64,000 nt of DNA from SZUA-35 sp965530755 (GTDB lineage: Bacteria; Actinomycetota; Acidimicrobiia; Acidimicrobiales; SZUA-35). The stretch is taken from positions 22,244-86,243 of the forward strand of contig CBESNA010000015.1 in NCBI GenBank assembly GCA_965530755.1, given 5' to 3'. The notes below the pieces were generated by a model. That model was not told the DNA's origin, did not search any database, and was given only the letters and a program-made list of their open reading frames with translations. Below, in pieces: positions 49,907 to 58,487 of this stretch. Positions within the stretch are counted from its first letter, which is position 1; each line of letters begins with the position of its first letter. Position numbers and translations under genes: made by a program.

Positions 49907-50304
49907 GAAGCGATCGTGTCGTGGGCTGAATTCTTCGCCTTGCGCCGCCTACGAACACCGAGCCAACCCCGAGCCACCTTGCTCGATCCGGATGCGATCG
50001 CCAGTGACCGGATCACGGGATCCTGGACTGCCTCGTGAGTTCGGCGTGAGGTCTCGCTCATGGCGGTGGTGGCTTGGTCAGCTCGATCGAGCACGAGGTC
50101 GACCTTGTCGAGTTCGGCGTCGGCGTCGGCAACGAGTTGACGCAGCTCGCGAAAGGCACCGATGCCCTCGTCTCGAAGCTGATGAGCCGTGTCCTCGAGC
50201 TTGGCGAGTGTTCGATTGAGGTTGTTGACCGCAACGACCAGGATCACAGCGACGACGACGACCGCAATGGCGACCATGATGGCCGCGAACTCAGAAATGC
50301 TCAC
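49903..50304 (-). CDS. DUF948 membrane protein
   Basis: 133 residues. One N-terminal membrane helix (FAAIMVAIAVVVVAVILVVA) is followed by a long amphipathic coiled-coil region (NNLNRTLAKLEDTAHQLRDE, LVADADAELDKVDLVLDRAD) and a basic tail (VRRRRKAKNS). This is the DUF948 pattern found next to alaS in actinobacteria. Function unknown. GTG start overlaps the rarA stop (GTGA). Confidence 0.8.
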   Translation of the reverse strand: MSISEFAAIMVAIAVVVVAVILVVAVNNLNRTLAKLEDTAHQLRDEGIGAFRELRQLVADADAELDKVDLVLDRADQATTAMSETSRRTHEAVQDPVIRSLAIASGSSKVARGWLGVRRRRKAKNSAHDTIAS

Positions 50305-51605
50305 GAGGGGCCACGATAGCGGGCCTCGTGACCCCGATCGGTCGGGCGCCAGTATCGACGCTCTGACACCTCGGCCGGCCGGTACTCCTGATCCACCTCG
50401 CCGCCATCGTGATCGTGCGGGTACAAGTAGCCCTCGCCGTGCCCGAGTGACGCTGCGCCGCGGTAGTGGGCATCACGCAGATGCATCGGCACCTCGCCCG
50501 CCGGCAGGTTCTGCACGTCAGCCATGGCCTCGTTGATCGCGAGACACACCGAATTCGACTTCGGGGCCGTCGCGAGATGGATCACCGCCTGGGCCAGATG
50601 GAACTTCGCCTCGGGCAGTCCGACGAATTCGACCGCGCGAGCCGCAGCATTGGCCACCACGAGGCTCATCGGGTCCGCCATACCGACGTCCTCGCTGGCG
50701 AGGATGACGAGTCTGCGAGCGATGAACCGTGCGTCCTCTCCGGCGGTGAGCATGCGCGCAAGCCAATAGACACCGGCATCGGGGTCACTGCCCCGGATGC
50801 TCTTGATGAAGGCGCTGATGACGTCGTAGTGCTCGTCCCGCCCGTACCGCAGCGATTTGAGATCCGTGGCGGCCTCGGCGTGCTCGAGTGCGACGTGGGC
50901 CGGGGCCGTGTCATCGGATCCGGGTTCGGCGTCGCGTGCCCCGGCGGCGAGAGCGACCGCGACCTCCAGGGTGGTGAGCGCCTGGCGTCCGTCGCCAGCG
51001 GCCCGATCGGCCAGATACGTGATTGCATCGTCGTCCGCCGTCGCCCGCTCGGCTCTCAAGCCCCTTCGAATCAACTCCGCGAGATCGTCCTCGCCGAGCA
51101 TCTCGAGACGGAAGAGCGTGGAACGAGATCGCAGCGGAGGATTCACCTCGAAGAACGGATTCTCCGTTGTGGCCCCGATCAGGGTCAGGACCCCGGACTC
51201 GACGGCGGGGAGCAGAGCGTCTTGCTGCGCCTTGTTGAAGCGGTGGACCTCGTCGAGGAAGAGGATCGTGCCGGTGCCGTGAGCACCGAGGCGTTCCTCG
51301 GCGGCCGCTATCACGGCCCGCACGTCCTTCACGCTGGCCGTGACCGCCGAGAGCTGCTCGAACGTCTTCGATGACGTGTTGGCCACCAGTCTCGCCAGTG
51401 TCGTCTTGCCTGTACCGGGCGGTCCCCACAGGATCACCGACGACAGACGGTCGGCCTCGACGAGTCGACGCAGGGTCCCCTTCGGACCCAACAGATGCGT
51501 CTGGCCGACGACCTCGTCGAGCGTCGCGGGGCGGAGTCGGGCCGCTAACGGTGAACGGGCCTCCAGGCGAGCGGCTGCGGCGGCAGCGAAGAGGTCATTC
51601 CCCAC
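50301..51605 (-). CDS. rarA: replication-associated recombination protein A
   Basis: 434 residues. AAA+ ATPase: LRPATLDEVVGQTHLLGP, Walker A ILWGPPGTGKTTLARLV, Walker B ILFLDEVHRFNKAQQDALLP, sensor IGATTENPFFEV, then the tetramer part (YDVISAFIKSIRGSDPDAGV). The family binds SSB and acts at stalled forks. GTG at 51605 with TAGCCT ending 7 nt upstream. The C-terminal PAEVSERRYWRPTDRG is also family-typical. Confidence 0.94.
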   Translation of the reverse strand: MGNDLFAAAAAARLEARSPLAARLRPATLDEVVGQTHLLGPKGTLRRLVEADRLSSVILWGPPGTGKTTLARLVANTSSKTFEQLSAVTASVKDVRAVIAAAEERLGAHGTGTILFLDEVHRFNKAQQDALLPAVESGVLTLIGATTENPFFEVNPPLRSRSTLFRLEMLGEDDLAELIRRGLRAERATADDDAITYLADRAAGDGRQALTTLEVAVALAAGARDAEPGSDDTAPAHVALEHAEAATDLKSLRYGRDEHYDVISAFIKSIRGSDPDAGVYWLARMLTAGEDARFIARRLVILASEDVGMADPMSLVVANAAARAVEFVGLPEAKFHLAQAVIHLATAPKSNSVCLAINEAMADVQNLPAGEVPMHLRDAHYRGAASLGHGEGYLYPHDHDGGEVDQEYRPAEVSERRYWRPTDRGHEARYRGPS

Positions 51606-51612
51606 TTCGAGC

Positions 51613-51631
51613 AGGCTAGTGCGCCTACGAT
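51613..51631. promoter_or_regulatory. divergent -10 elements, rarA and membrane-anchored protein
   Basis: TAGCCT (51618-51613, minus) is 7 nt before the rarA GTG, and TACGAT (51626-51631, plus) is 9 nt before the ATG at 51641. The 35-bp gap leaves no room for normal leaders on both sides. Confidence 0.45.
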
Positions 51632-51640
51632 GAGGACCTC

Positions 51641-52486
51641 ATGGAGTCCATTGTCGAGTTTGCCCTGTACACGTGGGTGGCGGTGTCGATCCTGGCTGTG
51701 CTGGTACAGCTGGTGAGGATCGTCCGCCATCGGATGTCGAATGCTGCGAAATCCCATTCCCGGTCGGCCGACCAGGAGACGGGCAACGCCACGATCGATC
51801 TCCATAAGCGCATGCGTGGGGCGCCGGTCGACGATTCAGCGGTCAGTCTCGAAGAACTCGAGCAGGTCGAGCAGCGGGTATCGGCCGTCGCATCGTCGCG
51901 TGGTGCACCGTCTTCGACGCCCATACCCCCAGCGCCGCCGGCACCCCCAGCATTTCCCGTGGCCGCCGGAGTTCCCCGGCCGGCCGCCATGCCATTTGAT
52001 GTTCCCGAGATCCCCGATCCGTCGACAAAGATCTCCATCCCGACGCCAGGGATCACACCATCACAAGTCGAGCCGACCGCAGCGGCAGCCGATCCTGCCG
52101 AGGCTTCGGTCACCGCCGCCGATCCCGAGGTCGGTGCACCCACCAGCCCGGCGCGCACCCTCGCCGACATCCTCGCCGGAGTGCGGCTCCCATGGAACCT
52201 GCTTCCGACCGTCGACCAGGCTCGCGAACCGAGCAATGATCGGGTCGTCCTGATGACCGACGGTGTCGAGCCGGCCGAGGTCGGGGCCGATGTCGCCGAT
52301 GAGCTCGAACGTCTCGGCTTCATCATTTCAACCCGTGGCGAGGACACGGCCATCGCCACGCGCGGGGATGACGTGCTCGGCCTACAGATCGTCCCCGAGG
52401 CCGGCGACGCCTCCACCGGGGCCGAACAACGCTTCCCACACGCGTCGCCCACCAGCGTCGCCCTGGACATCTGGGTCGAGGCCTGA
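51641..52486 (+). CDS. membrane-anchored protein of unknown function
   Basis: 281 residues. One N-terminal membrane helix (FALYTWVAVSILAVLVQLVR), a polar helix, then a Pro/Ala-rich linker (PIPPAPPAPPAFPVAAGVPR and more) and a compact C-terminal part from about residue 170 (LADILAGVRLPWNLLPTVDQ, then ADELERLGFIISTRGEDTAI). I do not recognise the C-terminal domain; it may be a small alpha-beta fold. ATG with GAGGACC. Convergent with aspS. Confidence 0.65.
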   Translation: MESIVEFALYTWVAVSILAVLVQLVRIVRHRMSNAAKSHSRSADQETGNATIDLHKRMRGAPVDDSAVSLEELEQVEQRVSAVASSRGAPSSTPIPPAPPAPPAFPVAAGVPRPAAMPFDVPEIPDPSTKISIPTPGITPSQVEPTAAAADPAEASVTAADPEVGAPTSPARTLADILAGVRLPWNLLPTVDQAREPSNDRVVLMTDGVEPAEVGADVADELERLGFIISTRGEDTAIATRGDDVLGLQIVPEAGDASTGAEQRFPHASPTSVALDIWVEA

Positions 52487-52519
52487 ATCGAGTTGTGCCC
52501 CCGGATCGAGGGCGGCTGG

Positions 52520-54262
52520 TCAGCTTGCGGGCGGCAGCGTCCTGATCCCGAGTTCGGTCAGGAGAGCGTCATCGACCTCGCCCGGTGAGCCGGTCATCGG
52601 ATCGAGGCCGGATTGCGGCTTCGGGAACGCGATGATCTCGCGAATGTTCTCCTCGCCGGCCAGTATTGCGGCCAGGCGGTCGATGCCGTATGCGAATCCG
52701 CCGTGAGGCGGTGCACCGTACTTGAACGGCTCGAGGAAGAAACCGAACCGGCGGTTCGCTTCGTCGTCATCGATGCCGAGCATTGCGAAGACCCGCCGCT
52801 GGAGGACCGGATCGTGGATTCGGATGCTGCCGGAGCCGAGCTCCCACCCGTTCAGCACGAGGTCGTAGGCCCAGGCCCTGACCGACATCGGATCCTCTTC
52901 GAGCTTGTCGATGTCCTCGAGGTGGGGATGGCAGAACGCGTGGTGTCCGGGCTTCGGGCGACCAGTGGCTGCATCGACGCCGACGAAGAGCGGAAAGTCC
53001 GTGACCCAGAGGTACTTGTACGGGCCCTGGCTGACCGGTGGCCGAGCCACGCGGTTGCGGAGCTCGCCGAGCACCTCGCAGGTCGTCATCCACTCGTCGG
53101 CGATGATCAGGATCAGATCGCCTTCGGCTGCTCCGAACTCCTCGATGAGCGCCGCCTTCTCGTCGTCAGAACAGAACTTGGCGACCGGTGAGTCGAGGAC
53201 GAGCGCACCGTCTTCAGTGACCACCCGCATCCAGACCATGCCCTTGGCCCCGTTCGACTTGGCGAAGTCGGTCAGTGCGTCGAGCTTGTTGCGGCCGTAG
53301 TCGGCTGAACCGCCGGGAAGGCAAATGCCCTTGATCGACTCGGCGGACGAGAACGCTTTGAACTCCGTCGATGCGAAGATCGGCGTGAGTTCGTGCAGCT
53401 CTACCCCGAAGCGGAGATCGGGCTTGTCCGAGCCGTAGATGTTCATGGCCTCGTGCCAGGTGATGCGCTGGACTGCGTCCGGGCGCACACCGGTGACGGC
53501 CTCGGCCGCGTCGAGCACGCCGATCTCGGCAGCCGAGAGCACATCGTCGACGTCGCAGAAGGACATCTCCATGTCGAGCTGCATGAACTCGTACTGGCGG
53601 TCGGCCCGAAGGTCTTCGTCTCGAAGGCAGCGGGCGATCTGGTAGTAGCGGTCGAGACCGCCGACCATCAGGAGCTGCTTGTAGAGCTGAGGCGACTGCG
53701 GCAGGGCGTAGAAGGAACCTGGGCGCTGCCGCGAAGGTACGAGGAACTCACGTGCCCCTTCCGGCGTGGAGGGCATCAACATCGGGGTCTCGACCTCGAC
53801 GAAGTCCTGCTTGGCCATGGCGTTGCGGATGGCAGCGTTCACCTTGGAACGCACTCGCATGTTGCGCTGCATTCGCTCGCGCCGCATGTCCAGGTAGCGG
53901 TACTTCAGGCGCACCATCTCGTCGACGTCGTCGGCCCGCTGATCGAGCGGGAACGGCGGCGGCTCAGCCGCCGACAGAACTTCGACCGAGCATTCCTTCA
54001 GCTCGATCTCGCCAGTGCCGAGGTCCGGATTGACAGTGTCATCGGTGCGGAGCGTCACCGTGCCGGTGACCTTGAGCACGTACTCGCTCCTGACGTCGAC
54101 GTCGTTGGTGAACACGCACTGGGTGACACCGGTGTGATCGCGGAGATCGACGAACGCCAGACGCTCTCCGTGTTCGCGGCGACGATTGACCCAACCGGTC
54201 AGGGTGACGACCTCGCCGGCATTCGCTGCGGTCAGTTCGCCGCAGGTGTGGGTTCGCATCAT
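52520..54262 (-). CDS. aspS: aspartyl-tRNA synthetase
   Basis: 580 residues, bacterial type with the GAD insertion. The anticodon-binding OB domain (GEVVTLTGWVNRRREHGERL, AFVDLRDHTGVTQCVF), motif 2 (YYQIARCLRDEDLRADRQYE) and motif 3 (GGFAYGIDRLAAILAGEENI) are visible. Discriminating or non-discriminating type cannot be told by eye. Starts with ATGATG, the first overlapping the hisS stop (ATGA), so hisS and aspS are coupled. Confidence 0.96.
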   Translation of the reverse strand: MMRTHTCGELTAANAGEVVTLTGWVNRRREHGERLAFVDLRDHTGVTQCVFTNDVDVRSEYVLKVTGTVTLRTDDTVNPDLGTGEIELKECSVEVLSAAEPPPFPLDQRADDVDEMVRLKYRYLDMRRERMQRNMRVRSKVNAAIRNAMAKQDFVEVETPMLMPSTPEGAREFLVPSRQRPGSFYALPQSPQLYKQLLMVGGLDRYYQIARCLRDEDLRADRQYEFMQLDMEMSFCDVDDVLSAAEIGVLDAAEAVTGVRPDAVQRITWHEAMNIYGSDKPDLRFGVELHELTPIFASTEFKAFSSAESIKGICLPGGSADYGRNKLDALTDFAKSNGAKGMVWMRVVTEDGALVLDSPVAKFCSDDEKAALIEEFGAAEGDLILIIADEWMTTCEVLGELRNRVARPPVSQGPYKYLWVTDFPLFVGVDAATGRPKPGHHAFCHPHLEDIDKLEEDPMSVRAWAYDLVLNGWELGSGSIRIHDPVLQRRVFAMLGIDDDEANRRFGFFLEPFKYGAPPHGGFAYGIDRLAAILAGEENIREIIAFPKPQSGLDPMTGSPGEVDDALLTELGIRTLPPAS

Positions 54263-55518
54263 GAGAGCAGATCCTTCAGTTGTTTGGTGAGTTCGTTGCG
54301 CGGGATCGTGACTTGATCGCCGTCGCCGTCCATGGGGCGAACCGTGACGGTGTCGGCGGCCGCTTCGTCCTCTCCGACGATGACGGCCACGGGGGCGCCA
54401 CTCTTGTTGGCTGCCTTCATCTGCGCCTTCATCGAACGGCCGTCGTAGGCACGTTCGACACGCCAGCCTTCGCGACGGAGATCGCTTGCCAGCACCAGCG
54501 CTTCGGTTCCGGTGGTGGTGACGACGACGAAGACATCGGCTGTCGAGGGAGCGGCGGGGAAGACGCCTTCTGCGTCGCATGCCAGGAGGGTCCGGTCGAC
54601 ACCGAGGGAGAAACCGACTCCGGGGTCGTCCGGGCCACCGAGGTCGGCGACGAGGCCGTCGTACCGGCCGCCGCCACCGACGGCGTTCTGCGCCGCGTCG
54701 AGCGCATTCGATGCGAACTCGAAGGTGGTGCGGGTGTAGTAGTCGAGACCGCGGACGAGCCGGGGAGCCTCGGTGAAGGCGATGTCGAGATCTCGAAGTC
54801 CGTCCAGCACTCGCCGGTAAGACGCACCCGCGTCGTTCGACACGTGGTCGATCAGCATCGGGGCACCTGCGATGAGGGTGGCGTCCTCGGGCCGCTTCGA
54901 GTCGAGCACTCGCAGCGGATTGATCTCGAGCGTCGCCCGACTCTGCTCGCTGAGCTCGCTGCGGTGCTCGGCGAAGTAGCTCTTCAGGGCCTCCAGATAG
55001 CCGGGCCGTTCGGCGGCGTCGCCCAGCGTGTTGATCAGCAGTGTGACGTCGGTCAGCCCGATCCGGGTATAGAACCGAGCGGCGAGGGCGATGAGTTCGG
55101 TGTCGAGGTCGGGGTCGTGTGACCCGATGACTTCTGCTCCTACCTGATCGAACTGGCGGTAGCGGCCCTTCTGGGCCCTCTCCTGACGGAAGGCGGGCCC
55201 GGCATACCACGCCTTCCACGGGGGCAGGGGTCGATTCTGGACGTACGCCCTGCACACCGAGGCGGTGAACTCGGGACGTAGTGCAATCCGGCGGCCGCCG
55301 TTGTCCTCGAAGTCGTAGAGCTCCTTGGTGACGATGTCGGTGGACTCTCCGATCCTGGTGAAGACGCCGAGATCCTCGAACATGGGTGGCACGATCTGTC
55401 CGAATCCGGCGTTCTCGGCCTCGTCGGCGAAGACCTCGACCAGTGCCCGCATGCGATCAGTGTCGGGCGAGAGGAGATCGCGAGTGCCGGGGAGGGCTTG
55501 GAACAGAGGTCGTGCCAT
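54259..55518 (-). CDS. hisS: histidyl-tRNA synthetase
   Basis: 419 residues. FQALPGTRDLLSPDTDRMRA, motif 2 WYAGPAFRQERAQKGRYRQF, the histidine loops LVRGLDYYTRTTFEF and GGGGRYDGLVADLGG, and the C-terminal anticodon-binding domain (VFVVVTTTGTEALVLASDLR). ATG at 55518; TAACCT ends 9 nt upstream. Cotranscribed with aspS. Confidence 0.96.
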   Translation of the reverse strand: MARPLFQALPGTRDLLSPDTDRMRALVEVFADEAENAGFGQIVPPMFEDLGVFTRIGESTDIVTKELYDFEDNGGRRIALRPEFTASVCRAYVQNRPLPPWKAWYAGPAFRQERAQKGRYRQFDQVGAEVIGSHDPDLDTELIALAARFYTRIGLTDVTLLINTLGDAAERPGYLEALKSYFAEHRSELSEQSRATLEINPLRVLDSKRPEDATLIAGAPMLIDHVSNDAGASYRRVLDGLRDLDIAFTEAPRLVRGLDYYTRTTFEFASNALDAAQNAVGGGGRYDGLVADLGGPDDPGVGFSLGVDRTLLACDAEGVFPAAPSTADVFVVVTTTGTEALVLASDLRREGWRVERAYDGRSMKAQMKAANKSGAPVAVIVGEDEAAADTVTVRPMDGDGDQVTIPRNELTKQLKDLLS

Positions 55519-55527
55519 GAGCCGCCG

Positions 55528-55533
55528 AGGTTA
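55528..55533 (-). promoter_or_regulatory. possible -10 element of hisS-aspS
   Basis: TAACCT on the minus strand ends 9 nt before the hisS ATG; no clear Shine-Dalgarno. Confidence 0.35.
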
Positions 55534-55611
55534 TCTGGTCTCCGACCGAGGCAAGGACTCATTTCTGGCCAATGGCCGCGACCAACCCGAGGCTGTGACC
55601 CCTGAAACTAT

Positions 55612-55638
55612 GGGGTGCAAACCTCGGGTTTGTGCCCC
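55612..55638. terminator. 12-bp hairpin in the rel-hisS gap
   Basis: GGGGTGCAAACC (55612-55623) and GGTTTGTGCCCC (55627-55638) with a TCG loop. Read as plus-strand RNA the stem is continuous with two G-U pairs; as minus-strand RNA (the direction of rel and hisS) those become two mismatches. It may end the rel transcript or belong to an extragenic repeat. Confidence 0.45.
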
Positions 55639-55642
55639 ACAG

Positions 55643-55675
55643 AATCGGGGGTCTGAGCCTCCGGTTGGGGTCTGC
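55643..55675. repeat. REP-like GGGGTCTG repeats
   Basis: GGGGTCTG occurs at 55648-55655 and 55667-55674, with a related GACCCC at about 55597-55603. The wording GGGGTCTGAGCC is close to GGGGTCGGAGCT of the inverted repeat near 21.2 kb. The 172-bp gap 55519-55690 holds no gene. Confidence 0.4.
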
Positions 55676-55690
55676 GATCGATGTGGGGAT

Positions 55691-57919
55691 TCAGTTGCCG
55701 CGACCGGGCAGGACGCGGTACGCGTCGTACACGCCGTCGATTTTGCGGATACTGCGCAGCAGATCGTCGAGGTGTGACGGATCGGCGATCTCGAACTCGA
55801 ATCGCAACCGGGCAATCCGATCGTCACCCGTCGTGGTCGTCGCCGACAGGATGTTCACGTGGTTGTCCGAGAACAGGATCGTGACATCGCTGAGCAGATG
55901 CGAGCGGTCGTAGGCCTTGACCTCGGCGGAAGCGACGAAGTGCGTGTTGGACCCATCGAGATCCCATTCGACGTCGATCACGCGGTCGTTCTGATTCGTA
56001 CTGAGCGAAATGGCATTGGCGCAATCCGAGCGGTGAACCGACACCCCACGACCACGCGTGACGAAGCCGATGATCTCGTCGCCCGGCACAGGGGTACAGC
56101 AGCGCGAGAGCCGGACCAGCACGTCATCGAGACCCTCGACGTGGACGCCGGCCTCGTTCCCGGCACGCCGACGTCGTTGCCGACGGGCGGTGACCGGAAG
56201 CGACTCCTCGACCCGACCCGTCGCCGCGTCGAGCTCCTTGGAGATCCGAGCTGCCACCGACTTCGCTGAGATCTGGTGGGCCCCGATGGCGGCATAGAGA
56301 CCAGCAGCGTCGCCGTAGTTCAGTTTCTCGGCCACGGACGAGATCACGCCGGCAGACGCGATCTTCTGGACGGGCAGACCTTCTCGTCGCATCGCCGACT
56401 GGAGGTCGTCCTGCCCGTTGCTGATCGCATCCTCGCGTCGCTCTCGGGAGAACCATTGTTTGATCTTGGACGCGGCCCTCGGTGAGCGAACAAAGGTGAG
56501 CCAGTCCCGCGAGGGGCCCGCGTCCGACGCCTTCGAGGTGAAGATTTCGACCGTCTCGCCAGAGTGGAGCGGATCGGCGAGCGACACGAGCCGACCGTCG
56601 ACCTTCGCCCCGACCGTCCGGTGGCCGACATCGGTGTGGATGGTGTAGGCGAAGTCGACCGGAGTCGCCCCGGCCGGCAGCGTGATGACCTCGCCTTTGG
56701 GCGTGAAGACGAACACCTCGTCCTGGTCGAGATCGACCTTGAGGTTGGCCATGAAGAGACTGGGGTCGTTGGTCTCGTCCTCGAACTCGATGATGCGGTC
56801 GAGCCACGGCAGATCGATCTGGGCGCTGCCCTGTGGCAACTCCTTGTAGACGTAGTGGGCAGCCACCCCGAACTCGGCCCGAGCGTGCATCTCGAGAGTG
56901 CGGATCTGCACCTCGATCGGCTTGCCCTGCGGACCTATCACCGTGGTGTGCAACGACTGATAGAGGTTGAACTTGGGCATGGCGACGTAGTCCTTGAACC
57001 GCCCCTGCACCGGCTTCCACGTCGCGTGGATGGAGCCGAGCGCGGCATAGCAGTCACGCACACTCTCGACGACAACGCGGATCCCGATCAGGTCGTGGAT
57101 CTCGTTGAACTCCTTGCCCTTCACGACCATCTTTTCGTAGATCGAGTAGAGGTGCTTCTCCCGACCCGTCACCTCGGCCTCGATTCCGAGCTCTGCGACC
57201 CGCCCCCGAACATCTTCGAGGACCTGCGTGAGGTAGATCTCTCGCTCGGGGGCCCGCACCGCAACCATGTGATCGATCGTGGCGTAGCGCTTCGGGTGCA
57301 ACGCGGCGAAGCTGAGGTCTTCGAGCTGGGTCTTGACCTCCTGGATGCCGAGCCTGTGGGCGAGCGGAGCGTAGACATCCAGTGTTTCTCGAGCCGTGCG
57401 TTCCTGTTTCCACGACGGCATGCCGGCGATCGTTCGCATGTTGTGCAGGCGGTCGCACAACTTGATGATCAGGACCCGGACGTCCTTGGCCATCGCCACC
57501 AGCATCTTGCGGAAGGTGGCCGCCTGCTGGGCTTCCTTCGAGTCGAACCGCAGGCGATCAAGCTTGGTGACGCCATCGACGATGGCGGCGACATCGGATC
57601 CGAACGCGGACTCGATCTCGCCCAGCGTCAGTGGCGTGTCCTCGACCGCATCGTGGAGCAGCGCGGCAGCGATGGTGATCTCGTCGAGGCCCAGACCAGC
57701 CACGATCGTGGCCACTGCGAGCGGGTGTGTGATGTACGGCTCGCCACTCTTGCGTCGCTGCGGGGCGTGAGCGATCGCAGCCATCTCGTACGCCCGCCGG
57801 ATCGTGGCGACCTGTTCCTTGCGGCGGGGCCCGTCAAAGTTGAGCACGAGGGGCGCGATCTCGTCGAGGTCGGTCGACGCATCGCGCCGCCAGGGAAGTA
57901 CGCGTTCGACGACGGCCAT
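55691..57919 (-). CDS. rel: bifunctional (p)ppGpp synthetase/hydrolase Rel
   Basis: 742 residues. Hydrolase HD domain with HDAVEDT (89-95) intact and KLCDRLHNMRT; synthetase with GREKHLYSIYEK (252-263), EIHDLIGIRVV and YQSLHTTVIGP; TGS domain (VFTPKGEVITLPAGATPVDF); C-terminal zinc-finger/ACT part (RCCTPVPGDEIIGFVTRGRG, VEWDLDG). Both activities are expected, the usual single Rel of actinobacteria. ATG at 57919 overlaps the apt stop by one nt. Confidence 0.95.
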   Translation of the reverse strand: MAVVERVLPWRRDASTDLDEIAPLVLNFDGPRRKEQVATIRRAYEMAAIAHAPQRRKSGEPYITHPLAVATIVAGLGLDEITIAAALLHDAVEDTPLTLGEIESAFGSDVAAIVDGVTKLDRLRFDSKEAQQAATFRKMLVAMAKDVRVLIIKLCDRLHNMRTIAGMPSWKQERTARETLDVYAPLAHRLGIQEVKTQLEDLSFAALHPKRYATIDHMVAVRAPEREIYLTQVLEDVRGRVAELGIEAEVTGREKHLYSIYEKMVVKGKEFNEIHDLIGIRVVVESVRDCYAALGSIHATWKPVQGRFKDYVAMPKFNLYQSLHTTVIGPQGKPIEVQIRTLEMHARAEFGVAAHYVYKELPQGSAQIDLPWLDRIIEFEDETNDPSLFMANLKVDLDQDEVFVFTPKGEVITLPAGATPVDFAYTIHTDVGHRTVGAKVDGRLVSLADPLHSGETVEIFTSKASDAGPSRDWLTFVRSPRAASKIKQWFSRERREDAISNGQDDLQSAMRREGLPVQKIASAGVISSVAEKLNYGDAAGLYAAIGAHQISAKSVAARISKELDAATGRVEESLPVTARRQRRRRAGNEAGVHVEGLDDVLVRLSRCCTPVPGDEIIGFVTRGRGVSVHRSDCANAISLSTNQNDRVIDVEWDLDGSNTHFVASAEVKAYDRSHLLSDVTILFSDNHVNILSATTTTGDDRIARLRFEFEIADPSHLDDLLRSIRKIDGVYDAYRVLPGRGN

Positions 57920-58440
57920 CAGTGGATCTCCCACAGACTGTGGACCGAATGGGGTTCGAGCTTCAACCGTCCGCCGAGCGCAACCAGCTCCAGCACAGAT
58001 CTCACCTCGACGACTTCGCCACCCATGCGCTGGACGAGCGAACACGCGGCGGCAGCGGTACCCCCGGTGGCAATCACATCGTCGACGATCACCACTCGAT
58101 CATCGGCACCGACACTGCCCGCTTGCATCTGGAGCGTGTCGCTGCCGTACTCGAGGGCATAGTCGATCGACTCGACCTTGCCAGGGAGCTTGCCCGGCTT
58201 GCGGGCACACACGAAGCCGACGCCGAGGCGTTGGGCTGTGATCATGCCGGCGAGGAATCCCCTGGCTTCGATCCCGACGACCACATCGACGTCCTCGAGT
58301 CCGGAGGCCAGGGCGACCGCACATCGTGAGGTTGCCGACGAGGACCGCCACAGCGGGGACAGGTCCTTGAACTGGATACCGGGCGTCGGAAAATCGGCTA
58401 CATCGGAAACTACATCGGTGAGCCACGCCGGCGCTGCCAT
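57919..58440 (-). CDS. apt: adenine phosphoribosyltransferase
   Basis: 173 residues. VVSDVADFPTPGIQFKDLSP, VVGIEARGFLAGMITAQRLG, FVCARKPGKLPG and the PRPP loop VVIVDDVIATGGTAAAACSL. Salvages adenine to AMP. ATG at 58440 with TAGCAT ending 6 nt before it (leaderless). The secDF-apt-rel order is conserved in actinobacteria. Confidence 0.95.
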   Translation of the reverse strand: MAAPAWLTDVVSDVADFPTPGIQFKDLSPLWRSSSATSRCAVALASGLEDVDVVVGIEARGFLAGMITAQRLGVGFVCARKPGKLPGKVESIDYALEYGSDTLQMQAGSVGADDRVVIVDDVIATGGTAAAACSLVQRMGGEVVEVRSVLELVALGGRLKLEPHSVHSLWEIH

Positions 58441-58446
58441 CAAACG

Positions 58447-58452
58447 ATGCTA
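58447..58452 (-). promoter_or_regulatory. -10 element of apt-rel
   Basis: TAGCAT (58452-58447) lies 6 nt before the apt ATG, predicting a leaderless apt-rel transcript. Confidence 0.5.
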
Positions 58453-58487
58453 CTCGCTCGATCCAAGGACGCTGACGCTTGGGAGCC

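Noticed and set aside
58444..58487. Terminator between secF and apt
   Set aside because: Only a 5-bp CCAAG/CTTGG pairing without U-tract; too weak to call.
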